DNA of 64,000 nt from Halanaerobium praevalens DSM 2228 (lineage in GTDB: Bacteria; Bacillota; Halanaerobiia; Halanaerobiales; Halanaerobiaceae), in the NCBI RefSeq assembly GCF_000165465.1, contig NC_017455.1, positions 2,232,001-2,296,000 of the forward strand, written 5' to 3'. A model generated the notes under the pieces. That model searched no databases, was not told the origin of the DNA, and was given only the letters and a program-made list of their open reading frames with translations. Of this stretch, positions 52,246 through 62,225 are shown piece by piece; position 1 is the first letter of the stretch; each line of letters opens with the position of its first letter. The position numbers were made by a program, and so were the translations under genes.

Positions 52246-52902
52246 TTAAACTACATCTTCATAATTTGATTTAGTTAAAATTTCTTTTTTTAGTTTTAAA
52301 AAATCATTTTCTAATTGAACCAGCTTATCTGCTACTGGATCTGGAAGATCTGCATGTTCTAAATCTCTTTCTGGATGAACTCTTTTGCCACCTCGACTAA
52401 CAATTCTACCTGGAATACCAACTACAGTAGAATTTTCGGCTACATCCTTTAAAACAACAGAACCAGCCCCAATTTTAGAATCCTTAGCTATTTTAATTGA
52501 GCCTAAAATTTTTGCTCCTGCCCCAATAACTACATTATCTCCAATTGTGGGGTGCCGTTTACCTTTTTCTTTACCAGTTCCACCAAGGGTTACACCTTGA
52601 TAAAGGGTTACATTATTTCCAATTTCAGTTGTTTCTCCAATTACAACTCCCATTCCATGATCTATAAAAAAACCACAACCTATTTCTGCTCCAGGATGAA
52701 TTTCAATTCCTGTTAAGAAACGTCCAATTTGCGAAATAAGTCGCGGCAGAGTCCTTAAACCATGCTTATATAACCAATGTGAAAGCCGATGTAATAAAAG
52801 TGAATGTAAACCAGAATAAACTAAAAGTACTTCTAATAAATTATTAGCTGCTGGATCACGAGCAAAAATTGCTTCAATATCACATTTTAAGGTCTTAAAC
52901 AT
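52246..52902 (-). CDS. cysE: Serine O-acetyltransferase
   Basis: The 218-residue enzyme acetylates serine with acetyl-CoA as the first step of cysteine synthesis. It has an N-terminal helical region and a left-handed beta-helix of hexapeptide repeats ([38 protein letters not shown], then [21 protein letters not shown]). The catalytic His is in DHG. The C-terminal tail extends beyond the beta-helix. The start is ATG 52902 with GGAGGTGA upstream; ATG 52917 is an alternative that would cover that site. It is last in a purine operon, 36 bases after purD. Confidence 0.95.
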   Translation of the reverse strand: MFKTLKCDIEAIFARDPAANNLLEVLLVYSGLHSLLLHRLSHWLYKHGLRTLPRLISQIGRFLTGIEIHPGAEIGCGFFIDHGMGVVIGETTEIGNNVTLYQGVTLGGTGKEKGKRHPTIGDNVVIGAGAKILGSIKIAKDSKIGAGSVVLKDVAENSTVVGIPGRIVSRGGKRVHPERDLEHADLPDPVADKLVQLENDFLKLKKEILTKSNYEDVV

Positions 52903-52938
52903 TACATTCACCTCCATAAACTAAGCTGAAAGTATTCT

Positions 52939-54219
52939 TTAATTTTTATTTTTAGAAATAGTAAAACCAATATCAGTTCGATAATGCATATCCTTAAAAT
53001 TAACTTCATCAAGGTAACTATAAACTTTATCAATCACATTAAAAATACCTTCTCCTACAACTGTCAGCCCTAATACTCGACCACCAGCAGTATAATAATT
53101 ACCAGCTTCTAAACTAGTAGCTGAATGAAATAAAATTAAATCATCATGATATTTAAGTTGATCTAAACCTTTAATTTCATAACCAGTTTTATAAGTTAAA
53201 GGGTAACCCGCAGAACTTAACATAACACAAACAGCATCACTATCATAAATTTCAATTTCTTTTTTATATTTTAATTGGACAGCATTAGTCATTTGCATTA
53301 ATTCTATCAAATCTTCTGCTAATAGGGGCATAATAACCTGTGTTTCTGGATCACCAAAGCGGGCATTATAATCAATTACCTTCGGTCCGTTTTCAGTTAA
53401 AATAATTCCCACATGCATAACTCCCCGATAATCAATTCCTTCACTATTTAAAGCATGCAGAGTTGGCCGTAAAATTTCTCTACAAATTTGTTCCATCATC
53501 TCTGAATCAACATAAGGAGTTGGCGAGTAAGCACCCATTCCACCTGTATTTGGACCTTCTTCTCCTTCAAATACTGCTTTATGGTCTCTGCTGCTGGTAA
53601 CAGGCAAAATTGTCTGACCATCTGTTAAAGCAAAAACAGAAATTTCTTCTCCTTCAATAAAATCTTCCACTACAATTCTATCTCCAGCATCTCCAAAGGC
53701 CTTATCTTCCATAATTCTTGCCACAGCAGTTTGAGCAGCTTTATAGTCAGAAGCAATAATAACCCCTTTGCCGCCTGCTAAACCATTTGCTTTAATAACC
53801 AAAGGATAATCGGCATTTTGAAGGTAATTTAAAGCAGTGTCTGGGTCTGTAAAGACTTCATATTCTCCAGTTGGGATCTTGTATTTATCTAAAATATTTT
53901 TAGCAAAGGCTTTACTTCCTTCTAAAAGGGCAGCCTGCTTTTTGGGACCAAAAATGGGAATATCTCTGTCCACAAAGTAATCGACAATACCTGCAACTAA
54001 TGGTTCTTCTGGGCCAACTATGGTCATTTTTATATCCTGTTTTTGAGCAAAATATGCTAAAGCTTCAATTTGATCTGCCTCAATTGCAATTCTTTCGGCA
54101 ATATTTAGCATCCCGTCATTCCCTGGAGCTACAAAAATCTTATCAACTTTTTCACTCTGATAGAGTTTCCAAGCTAGAGCATGTTCTCTGCCTCCATCTC
54201 CTACTATTAAAACCTTCAT
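52939..54219 (-). CDS. purD: Phosphoribosylamine-glycine ligase
   Basis: This 426-residue ATP-grasp enzyme joins phosphoribosylamine and glycine in the second step of purine synthesis. It begins MKVLIVGDGGREHALAWKL. ATP-grasp regions include YPLVIKANGLAGGKGVIIASDY, VVEDFIEGEEISVFALTDG and NTGGMGAYSPTPYVD, and it closes with DYNARFGDPETQV. All are family-typical and intact. It is the third gene of the operon, 22 bases after purA. Confidence 0.97.
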   Translation of the reverse strand: MKVLIVGDGGREHALAWKLYQSEKVDKIFVAPGNDGMLNIAERIAIEADQIEALAYFAQKQDIKMTIVGPEEPLVAGIVDYFVDRDIPIFGPKKQAALLEGSKAFAKNILDKYKIPTGEYEVFTDPDTALNYLQNADYPLVIKANGLAGGKGVIIASDYKAAQTAVARIMEDKAFGDAGDRIVVEDFIEGEEISVFALTDGQTILPVTSSRDHKAVFEGEEGPNTGGMGAYSPTPYVDSEMMEQICREILRPTLHALNSEGIDYRGVMHVGIILTENGPKVIDYNARFGDPETQVIMPLLAEDLIELMQMTNAVQLKYKKEIEIYDSDAVCVMLSSAGYPLTYKTGYEIKGLDQLKYHDDLILFHSATSLEAGNYYTAGGRVLGLTVVGEGIFNVIDKVYSYLDEVNFKDMHYRTDIGFTISKNKN

Positions 54220-54241
54220 AACCGATCCTCCTTATCATTTA

Positions 54242-55513
<1,272 letters not shown>

Positions 55514-55618
55514 TTAATTTCTCTCCTCACTTATTCTTTTAAAAATATTTAAATTTAGTATCTTACTTATAGTTTAACAAATATTAAGCAAAGATGCATC
55601 CTTTTCTCTAATTGATTT

Positions 55619-56917
55619 TTATGTTAAAAGTTCAGTTCTTTTAAAAATTTGATCAATATTTTTTAAATAGGCTTCCCAATCAAAAATTTGATCAAGTTCT
55701 TTTTCTGTTAAATATTTTTTTATTTTCTGATCTGAACTAACTAATTTTTTATAATCTTTCTTTTCTTCCCAAGCAGTCATTGCATTTCTTTGAGCTAATT
55801 CATAGGCATCTTCTCTTCTTAATCCTTTTTCAACTAAAGCTAACATTAGCCGCTGAGAAAAGGTTAAACCTAAAGTCTTTTCTAAATTAAGCTGCATATT
55901 TTCTTCATTAACTACTAATTCTTCCATTACCTGATTAAATTTATAGAGCATATAATCAAGTAAAATAGAACTATCTGGTAAAATAACTCTCTCAACCGAA
56001 GAATGAGTTAAATCTCTTTCATGCCAAAGACTAATATTTTCTAAAGCAGGTACTACATTACCTCGAATGACTCTAGCTAAACCGCTTAAGCGTTCACAAA
56101 CAATCGGATTCTTTTTATGAGGCATTGCTGAGGATCCTTTTTGGCCTTTGCGAAATCCTTCTTCAACCTCTAAAATATCAGTCCGCTGTAGATTTCTAAT
56201 TTCAGTAGCAAATTTTTCAATAGAAGCTGCTGCTAAAGCAATTCTTTCTACAAAATCTGCATGTCTATCTCTTTGCAAAATTTGGGAGCTTACTTTGGAA
56301 TTTTTCAAACCTAAAATTTGGCAAACTTTCTTTTCTACAGCTGGATCTATTGTTGCGAAAGTTCCTACTGCTCCAGAAATCTGGCCTACAGCTACAACTT
56401 CTTCTAACTGTTCAAATCTCTTAATCTGTCTTTTAATTTCTTGGTACCAGTTTAAGACTTTAAGCCCCCAAGTAATTGGCTCAGCGTGTACACCATGAGT
56501 CCGGCCCACCATAATTGTATCTTTAGCAGCTAATGCTTTTTGGCCTAAAGTCTCTTTTAAAGCTTTTAAATCAGTTAAAATTAACTGACAGGCCTCCTGC
56601 ATCTGAATTGAGCGAGCTGTATCTTTAATATCTGAAGAAGTAACTCCTTCATGAATAAAGCGAGATTCTTCGCCTAATTTTTCGGATATCCCTTCAATAA
56701 AAGCAATCATATCATGTCTAGTTTTGGCTTCAATTGCTTTAATCCTCTTTAAATCAACTACTGCTTCTTTTTCGATTTTATCAACTGCACTTTGCGGAAT
56801 TTCGCCTAAATCAGCCCTTGCTTTTAAAATAGCAAGTTCAATTTTAAGCCAAATTTCATATTTCCTTTTTTCACTCCAGATATTTTCCATTTGACTGCGA
56901 CTATACCTTGAAAGCAT
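55619..56917 (-). CDS. purB: Adenylosuccinate lyase
   Basis: The 432-residue fumarase-superfamily enzyme splits adenylosuccinate to AMP and also acts on SAICAR. The signature loop GQKGSSAMPHKKNPIVCERLSGLAR (about 260-284) and GRTHGVHAEPITWGLKVL with its catalytic His (about 138-155) are intact. It is the first gene of the purB-purA-purD-cysE operon. A terminator-like hairpin in the leader suggests attenuation control. Confidence 0.97.
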   Translation of the reverse strand: MLSRYSRSQMENIWSEKRKYEIWLKIELAILKARADLGEIPQSAVDKIEKEAVVDLKRIKAIEAKTRHDMIAFIEGISEKLGEESRFIHEGVTSSDIKDTARSIQMQEACQLILTDLKALKETLGQKALAAKDTIMVGRTHGVHAEPITWGLKVLNWYQEIKRQIKRFEQLEEVVAVGQISGAVGTFATIDPAVEKKVCQILGLKNSKVSSQILQRDRHADFVERIALAAASIEKFATEIRNLQRTDILEVEEGFRKGQKGSSAMPHKKNPIVCERLSGLARVIRGNVVPALENISLWHERDLTHSSVERVILPDSSILLDYMLYKFNQVMEELVVNEENMQLNLEKTLGLTFSQRLMLALVEKGLRREDAYELAQRNAMTAWEEKKDYKKLVSSDQKIKKYLTEKELDQIFDWEAYLKNIDQIFKRTELLT

Positions 56918-56963
56918 AAAAAATCTCCCTCTCTCTTATTTAATTAAATTAAATTTTAGCCTC

Positions 56964-57016
56964 AAAAAAATATTAGGCTTATCTCAGCTGCCAAATTTTA
57001 GCACTGATAAGCCTAA
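56964..57016 (-). promoter_or_regulatory. Candidate attenuator in the purB leader
   Basis: On the minus strand TTAGGCTTATC (57016-57006) pairs with GATAAGCCTAA (56983-56973) as 11 perfect pairs, with a smaller inner hairpin, followed by TATTTTTTT. It lies between the promoter and purB, so readthrough must be controlled or leaky. It does not match the purine riboswitch core as I know it. Confidence 0.65.
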
Positions 57017-57044
57017 AGTTAAATTTTCTCTTTTTTTCAGTTTA

Positions 57045-57073
57045 ATATTAGCAGATGCAGTGTTTACTGTCAA
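57045..57073 (-). promoter_or_regulatory. Promoter of the purine-cysE operon
   Basis: On the minus strand TTGACA, 17 bases, TAATAT. Transcription would begin near 57038, giving a leader of about 120 bases that contains the hairpin. Confidence 0.8.
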
Positions 57074-57247
57074 GTTAAAGCTTCTGCTTACAACCCTCAT
57101 ACTTTTACTTCATTATACCACAATTTAAAAATTAATTAAATCAAATCAGCCTTAGTTACTGCTTGAATTTTAGGCCAATAACAAGTATAATTATTAATTG
57201 CGATTGAAATTTTATTTAATTTTTCTTAAAAAATCTTAAAACTCTGA

Positions 57248-57253
57248 TATAAT
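57248..57253 (+). promoter_or_regulatory. -10 element before the dnaD-like gene
   Basis: TATAAT 43 bases before the start; a weak CTTAAA lies 17 bases upstream as possible -35. Confidence 0.45.
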
Positions 57254-57295
57254 GAAGTTAAGATTTAAGTTTTTGGAAGGTTAAAAGGTGATATT

Positions 57296-58408
57296 ATGAA
57301 AAAAAATTATTATAAAAAAACCATAGATTTAAGTGAAGCTGAAAGTAGACAACTTTTAACTTTAGGTGACAGTTTAATTGAAAAAGGATTTTTGCGTCAG
57401 TTTTCTGGTCAGCAGACTAAAGTTTTACTTTATCTGTTAACACATCTAAAAGAGGCTAATAAAATTGAGATCCAGTTACCTTTAGCTGCTGGTTCTTTGG
57501 GGCTTGAAATGAACGAATTAAAAAAATCTTTAAAAGGGCTTAGTCAGCTGGGAATTATTAATTATCAAAAAACTGAACAAAATAACCTTTTTAACTGTTT
57601 TCTAAATTTAGAAGCTGTTTTAAAAACTGAAAGTCAACTGGAAAAAGAAACTGAAACTCAGATTACGGGAACTGAAGTAAGGGAACAGCTAATTAAAAGC
57701 AATTCGGCGTCTAAACGAGAGCTGGCCTCTGCTTTAATTTCTTTTCTGCCTCCAAATAACCGTAATCTCCACCGGAGGGAAGAAATTAAAAGCTGGCTTA
57801 ATGACTTTGAGCCCCAAATGTTAAAGGAATTAGTAAGAAGAGTAGATAAATGGCTTAAAAGACAAGGTGGAAATGACCACCTGCAAGGAGCTTATGCTTA
57901 TCTGAAAGCAATTGTTAACAATTGGTATCAGGCAGAAATTACAAGTTATGAAAAACTAAAAAAACAAGATAAATTACACCGTGAAACTAAAGAATTAGCC
58001 CGTGCTTATGGAATTAGATCATTTTCTTCGAATACAGCCCAGCTTAAGACTTTTCAGGCTTGGTTAACTGGTGAGCAGGCTTTAAGCAAAGAATTAGCTT
58101 TAGCTGCCATTAGAGAAGCTGTCCGCCGCAAAAGAGATGGTCAGCCTTCTTTAAAATATGTAGAAGATAATTTTATTAATCCAATTAAAGAATTAGGGAT
58201 TAATAATTTAGCTGATTTTAGGCGCTGGCTGCAAAAAGAAATGGACGGCCAAGCTGGCGATGCTGATCAAAGAGATCAGGCTAAAACAAAATCAGAGGCT
58301 AAGCAAAATAATTCTAAAACTAAACAAAGAAAAAATAATACTAAACAAGATGATAATAATTATAAATGGAAAGACTTTTTTATTGATTTTGATAAATATA
58401 AAGAATAA
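57296..58408 (+). CDS. DnaD-like primosomal protein
   Basis: The 370-residue protein has an N-terminal winged-helix-like part (about 35-95; GQQTKVLLYLLTHLKEANKIEIQLPLAAGSLGLEMNELKKSLKGLSQLGIINYQK). The C-terminal helical part contains AAIREAVRRKRDGQPSLKYVEDNF, resembling the DnaD C-terminal DNA-binding helix pattern. A low-complexity Lys/Asn/Gln tail follows (about 325-360). Directly upstream of dnaI and dnaB, it fits the helicase-loading primosome of Firmicutes. Family assignment rests partly on context, as the match is not textbook. AAAAGGTG precedes the ATG. Confidence 0.65.
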   Translation: MKKNYYKKTIDLSEAESRQLLTLGDSLIEKGFLRQFSGQQTKVLLYLLTHLKEANKIEIQLPLAAGSLGLEMNELKKSLKGLSQLGIINYQKTEQNNLFNCFLNLEAVLKTESQLEKETETQITGTEVREQLIKSNSASKRELASALISFLPPNNRNLHRREEIKSWLNDFEPQMLKELVRRVDKWLKRQGGNDHLQGAYAYLKAIVNNWYQAEITSYEKLKKQDKLHRETKELARAYGIRSFSSNTAQLKTFQAWLTGEQALSKELALAAIREAVRRKRDGQPSLKYVEDNFINPIKELGINNLADFRRWLQKEMDGQAGDADQRDQAKTKSEAKQNNSKTKQRKNNTKQDDNNYKWKDFFIDFDKYKE

Positions 58409-58428
58409 GAATAGAAAGGGGAGCAAAT

Positions 58429-59451
58429 ATGCCACTTCAATTTAACTCAAATAAATATCAGGGTAAAGCCAGAGAAAAGTATTTAGAAGCTGAAAAAAGA
58501 ATAAATTTTATTCACAAAAAATATCCTGAGGTGGAGCAGGCATACAGCTGTCTTAATTCCCTCAAACGCGACTATAAAATGTTAAAAGTGGGTTTTTTAA
58601 AGCAAAATGATAAGACTGAGAATTCAACAGCTGAATTAAAAAAAGAAATTGATCAATTAGAAGCTCATTATCATCAGCTGTTAAAAAAACATGATATTCC
58701 TTTAGATTATAAGGAACCTGATTGGGATTGCCCTAAGTGCCATGATACAGGCAGGATTTATCGTAATAATCAATATTTAGTCTGTAGTTGTGCCAAAAAT
58801 GATTTGCGAGAAAGAAAACAAAAAAGTGGTAATTTACCTCAGCATCTAAGAAAAGCAAGTTTTGCTACTGCTAATTTAAGTTATTATGAAACTGATTTGA
58901 TCACAAATAGTGGCATGAATTACCGTGAAAATGCTCAAAAGGTCTATAGTCTTGCTTCATCTTTTGTGCAGCGTTTTCAGGCTGCAAAACAAAATCGAGG
59001 TCTAATAATTGAAGGACCAATTGGGAGTGGAAAATCTTATCTTTTAGGTTGTATTGCTAATGGTTTAATTGACCGCGGAATCCAATTTCGTTATATTGTT
59101 TACTCTGACCTTTTGCAGCAGATTAGAAGTACCTATAACCAAAACAATCCCGAAACTGATGAAAAACAAATTTTAAGTACAGTTCAAAAAGTCCCAGTCC
59201 TTTTAATTGATGATTTAGGGACAGAAAAAGCAACGGAATTTGCCTCTTCTACTCTTTATCAAATTATTGACCGCCGTTACCGAGAAGAAAAACCAATTAT
59301 TTTATCAACAAATTATTCAATTAAAAATTTAAAAAATAGATTTCCAGTAATGGGAGAAAGAATTTTTCAGCGTCTTTTAGAAATGAATAAATATTTAGAA
59401 CTTGCTGGTAATGTTAGAGTTAAAAAAATTGAAGAACAACAGGAGGCCTAA
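58429..59451 (+). CDS. dnaI: Helicase loader DnaI (AAA+ ATPase)
   Basis: The 340-residue protein has an N-terminal helicase-binding region with a zinc-knuckle, CPKCHDTGRIYRNNQYLVCSC (about 101-121). The AAA+ domain follows: Walker A GPIGSGKSYLLG (about 197-208), Walker B VLLIDDLGTEK, and sensor regions (ILSTNYSIKNL). It loads the replicative helicase on DNA. AAAGGGGAG precedes the ATG. The stop of this gene is 2 bases before the dnaB start, so the partners are made together. Confidence 0.93.
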   Translation: MPLQFNSNKYQGKAREKYLEAEKRINFIHKKYPEVEQAYSCLNSLKRDYKMLKVGFLKQNDKTENSTAELKKEIDQLEAHYHQLLKKHDIPLDYKEPDWDCPKCHDTGRIYRNNQYLVCSCAKNDLRERKQKSGNLPQHLRKASFATANLSYYETDLITNSGMNYRENAQKVYSLASSFVQRFQAAKQNRGLIIEGPIGSGKSYLLGCIANGLIDRGIQFRYIVYSDLLQQIRSTYNQNNPETDEKQILSTVQKVPVLLIDDLGTEKATEFASSTLYQIIDRRYREEKPIILSTNYSIKNLKNRFPVMGERIFQRLLEMNKYLELAGNVRVKKIEEQQEA

Positions 59452-59453
59452 AG

Positions 59454-60836
59454 ATGGAAACAGAAGTTGAAAATAGGGAAAATAATGACCGCTATAACAA
59501 AAATGAATACCAACTACTGGGCATCCTGCTCCAATACCCCGATAAAATTGATGAGGTTGCTGATTTACTAGAAGTAAAACATTTTCTGGACCCACAGGCT
59601 CAGATTATTTTTGATCAACTTTTAAAACAGTATCAGCAGGATAATCAGATTTCACGGACTAAACTCTTAATAGATTTACAAAGTCAAAATGCAGTTGATA
59701 AAGCAGAACAAATTATTGAAAGGTTAACTTCAGGTTTTAATACAATTGATGAACTAAAACCAACTATTGATTTAATTAAAAAGGATTATCAGCGTTCACT
59801 TTTAAGTAGAGCTTCAGCAAAATTGAAAGAGTTAACTGAAGCAAATGATTTGACTATTGATGATTACCAGGCTAGAGCTCAAGAAATTATTTTTCAGGCT
59901 ACTAATGAAAGTAATGACTTAGAGAAACATATTTATAATATGGAAGAAGTTTTAATGGAGTCTTTTTCTAATTATATGGACCGTAAACACAAAAAGGCTG
60001 ATGTCGGTCTTAGAACTGGCTTTATTTCTTTAGATAATCTAATTGGTGGTTTTAAACGCGGGCATTTAACAGTTATTGCTGCTTCGACTTCAATGGGAAA
60101 AACTGCTTTTGCAATCAATATGGCTAAAAATGTGCTCAAAAGAAAGGCTAAAGTAGCTATTATGTCTCTTGAGATGGATGCTACTGAAGTGGTAGATCGA
60201 ATGATTGTCCAGGAAGCACAGGTTAATGCCTGGAAATATACTCAAGGAGAAACTAATGAAGAAGAAGATCAGCGGGTTTCTAAAGCTTTAGATAACTTAC
60301 ATGAGCTGCCACTTATGATCTCAGATGAACGTGGTTTAAATACAGCCCAGATTAGAGCAAGACTCAGAAAATTTAAGGCCCAAATGGATGGCTTGGATCT
60401 AGCTGTTGTGGATTATTTGCAGATGATTCAGCTGCCAGAAGAACATGCTCAAAATACTTCTCGGGCTGTTGGTCAAATTGTACTCCAGCTTAGAAACTTA
60501 GCTTCGGAATTAGATATTCCAGTAATTTTAATTTCTCAAATTTCTCGTAGTTTTACCAGCCGTCAGGATAAAAGGCCTGTTTTATCTGATCTGAGAGACT
60601 CTGGTAATATTGAGGAAGTTGCTGATGGTGTTATTTTCCTTTATCGACATGCACATACTTCTGCCAAGGCCCGCGAAGAAGCCGAGGCTGAAGGTACTGA
60701 AAGCGATACAGATATAATTATTGCTAAACAGCGTACTGGTCAAACTGGATCAATTAAACTCTTTTTTGAAGAAGAATTTATTCGTTTTGTGGATCCGGAA
60801 AATCTTTCTTTAGAAGGTGTGATGCCTCGTGCCTAA
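59454..60836 (+). CDS. dnaB: Replicative DNA helicase DnaB
   Basis: The 460-residue RecA-like hexameric helicase has an N-terminal helical domain (about 15-150; EYQLLGILLQYPDKIDEVADLL). The motor has Walker A STSMGKTAFAINMAK (about 212-226), Walker B DLAVVDYLQMI, motif H3 VILISQISRSF, and LSDLRDSGNIEEVADGVIFLYR. The SxSMGKT Walker A form is normal for DnaB, but STSMGKT replaces the more common RPSMGKT. It unwinds DNA at the fork. It overlaps the next small gene by 8 bases. Confidence 0.96.
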   Translation: METEVENRENNDRYNKNEYQLLGILLQYPDKIDEVADLLEVKHFLDPQAQIIFDQLLKQYQQDNQISRTKLLIDLQSQNAVDKAEQIIERLTSGFNTIDELKPTIDLIKKDYQRSLLSRASAKLKELTEANDLTIDDYQARAQEIIFQATNESNDLEKHIYNMEEVLMESFSNYMDRKHKKADVGLRTGFISLDNLIGGFKRGHLTVIAASTSMGKTAFAINMAKNVLKRKAKVAIMSLEMDATEVVDRMIVQEAQVNAWKYTQGETNEEEDQRVSKALDNLHELPLMISDERGLNTAQIRARLRKFKAQMDGLDLAVVDYLQMIQLPEEHAQNTSRAVGQIVLQLRNLASELDIPVILISQISRSFTSRQDKRPVLSDLRDSGNIEEVADGVIFLYRHAHTSAKAREEAEAEGTESDTDIIIAKQRTGQTGSIKLFFEEEFIRFVDPENLSLEGVMPRA

Positions 60837-61032
60837 TAATCTTAATTTAGATAGCTTAGACTTAAAATTAGTACTTTCTTTTGCTAATGCTTATAGTCGA
60901 CTCAACGAAAAAGGAGAAATTAGTGATCAACAGTTAGAAGAAGTAATGCAGCTGGTGGAAAATTATCAGAACTATGCTCCAGCTGACTTTAAAAATCGGC
61001 TGCAGGAGATTTTTCCGGAAAGTGATTTTTAA
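60829..61032 (+). CDS. Small acidic protein of unknown function
   Basis: A 67-residue frame starts with GTG inside the last codons of dnaB (8-base overlap), with AGAAGGTG upstream. It reads PNNLNLDSLDLKLVLSFANA, then an acidic helical stretch rich in Glu and Gln. No family recognised. The overlap suggests translational coupling to dnaB, but short conserved data are lacking. Confidence 0.55.
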   Translation: MPNNLNLDSLDLKLVLSFANAYSRLNEKGEISDQQLEEVMQLVENYQNYAPADFKNRLQEIFPESDF

Positions 61033-61048
61033 AGAGGTAGGGAATTTA

Positions 61049-61158
61049 ATGGAAAGTGATAAAACTTTTACAAAAAAATTGCTCTCTCAGCTGGATTAAG
61101 AAATAGAATCATACACGAATATGAAGAAATAGATGACAAAATTGTTTATAAAAAATAA
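61049..61158 (+). pseudogene. HepT-type (DUF86, HEPN) toxin relic
   Basis: After AGAGGTAGGGA and ATG the frame MESDKTFTK runs on briefly. Shifted by one base, the sequence reads KIALSAGLRNRIIHEYEEI, then DDKIVYKK and TAA at 61156. GLRNRIIHEYE carries the HEPN R-x4-H motif (RNRIIH) and the typical following acidic tail of DUF86. Over 80 N-terminal residues are missing. A decayed toxin fragment; a second, less similar one is at 14077. Confidence 0.65.
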
Positions 61159-61178
61159 AAAATTATCTTGATAATATT

Positions 61179-61208
61179 AAAAGTTCCAGCTTAAAAGCTG
61201 GAACTTTT
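61179..61208. terminator. Bidirectional terminator after dnaB cluster and pspC
   Basis: AAAAGTTCCAGC and GCTGGAACTTTT form a perfect 12-pair stem around TTAAAA. Confidence 0.9.
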
Positions 61209-61221
61209 AGTTTAGTCTTAA

Positions 61222-61485
61222 CTAATATTTATCTTCATTGCTGCTTTGCTTCTGGTCTTCTGCTGCTGAATCAGAATCAATATCATAATCTACATCTATG
61301 TGTGTTGGTCTTTCAGGAATGATGGCCCAAGCTGCAACATAAGCAAGTATCCCAATCCCAGACATTAAAACTAATAAAAAGACACCTATTCTAATCAAAT
61401 TTGGATCAAGATCGAAATATTCTGCTAGTCCTCCACAAACTCCAGCAATTTTTTTGTTTTCTCGTGATCTATACAATTTTTTCAT
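61222..61485 (-). CDS. PspC domain protein
   Basis: The 87-residue protein starts KKLYRSRENKKIAGVCGGLAEYFDLDPNLIRIGVFLLVLMSG, the PspC signature, followed by one membrane segment (about 30-53) and WAIIPERP. The tail is acidic. PspC proteins take part in membrane-stress responses as membrane partners. It is monocistronic. Predicted to sit in the cytoplasmic membrane. Confidence 0.92.
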   Translation of the reverse strand: MKKLYRSRENKKIAGVCGGLAEYFDLDPNLIRIGVFLLVLMSGIGILAYVAAWAIIPERPTHIDVDYDIDSDSAAEDQKQSSNEDKY

Positions 61486-61613
61486 TTTCTCACCTCTTTA
61501 AATCTTTATTAAGCCTTAATTTAAACTTAAATTTTAATATTTTTTAATTAAAAGCTAATTATATTATAAAACAAATAGACTGCAATTAACAGTCTTAAAT
61601 GCCTTTTTTCTTT

Positions 61614-61639
61614 AAAAAAGGCTTCCCAGCTGGGAAGCC
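61614..61639 (-). terminator. Terminator of the universal stress protein gene
   Basis: GGCTTCCC-AGCT-GGGAAGCC, followed on the minus strand by TTTTTT; 17 bases after the stop. Confidence 0.85.
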
Positions 61640-61655
61640 CCTTAAATATAATTTT

Positions 61656-62117
61656 TTATTTAACTACCATTACGGAAGTTTTAGCATGTCTTACAATTTT
61701 ATCACTAATACTACCAAGCAAAAATCTTTCTACTTTACCATGACCGCGATCTGCAACTACAATTAAATCAAAACCATTTTCATTTGCATATTCACAAACT
61801 TTATCAGCTGGATCACCCTGAACTAATAATTTTTCAACTTCCATCCCTTTTTCTTCAAAAAATTTAGCATCTTTATTAATAATTTTTTCTCTCTTAGCTC
61901 TAATTGTTTTTTCTTGTTCCTGCATAATTTCTTCTAGAGTTTCAGCAGATAAATAAGAAGATACCTCATTAAACTGATTAACTGGAATTTGAGCTCTTTC
62001 CGTATAAACATGGATCATAGTTACTTTGGAATCTAAATCTTCAGCAAAATCAGCTGCTTTTTGAGCTGCTTTTTTAGCACTTTCAGAACCATCTACAGCA
62101 ACTAAAATTTTCTTCAT
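61656..62117 (-). CDS. Universal stress protein (UspA family)
   Basis: The 153-residue protein begins MKKILVAVDGSESAKKAAQKA, the UspA beta-1 with Asp binding the adenine. It ends with the nucleotide loop GDPADKVCEYANENGFDLIVVADRGHGKVERFLLGSISDKIVRH, where G-x2-G-x9-G-S binds ATP phosphates. A cytoplasmic ATP-binding stress protein. A terminator follows, so it is monocistronic. Confidence 0.93.
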   Translation of the reverse strand: MKKILVAVDGSESAKKAAQKAADFAEDLDSKVTMIHVYTERAQIPVNQFNEVSSYLSAETLEEIMQEQEKTIRAKREKIINKDAKFFEEKGMEVEKLLVQGDPADKVCEYANENGFDLIVVADRGHGKVERFLLGSISDKIVRHAKTSVMVVK

Positions 62118-62195
62118 GATATCTACCTCCCTTTCATTTTAATAATTCACTATTAAAACAAAAATTCCTGCTTTTATTGCTTTAAATTAATAAAA

Positions 62196-62219
62196 GCCCA
62201 CTCTAAATTAAGAGTGAGC
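62196..62219 (-). terminator. Terminator downstream of rplI and the inserted element
   Basis: On the minus strand GCTCACTCT and AGAGTGGGC pair (one G-U) around 6 bases, followed by TTTTATTAATTT. It ends the ribosomal transcript after crossing the IS200/IS605-type element. Confidence 0.75.
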
Positions 62220-62225
62220 TTAGTT

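Noticed and set aside
56973-57016. Purine (guanine/adenine) riboswitch before purB
   Set aside because: The three-way junction core with its conserved loop-loop pairs is not visible; only one long hairpin is present.
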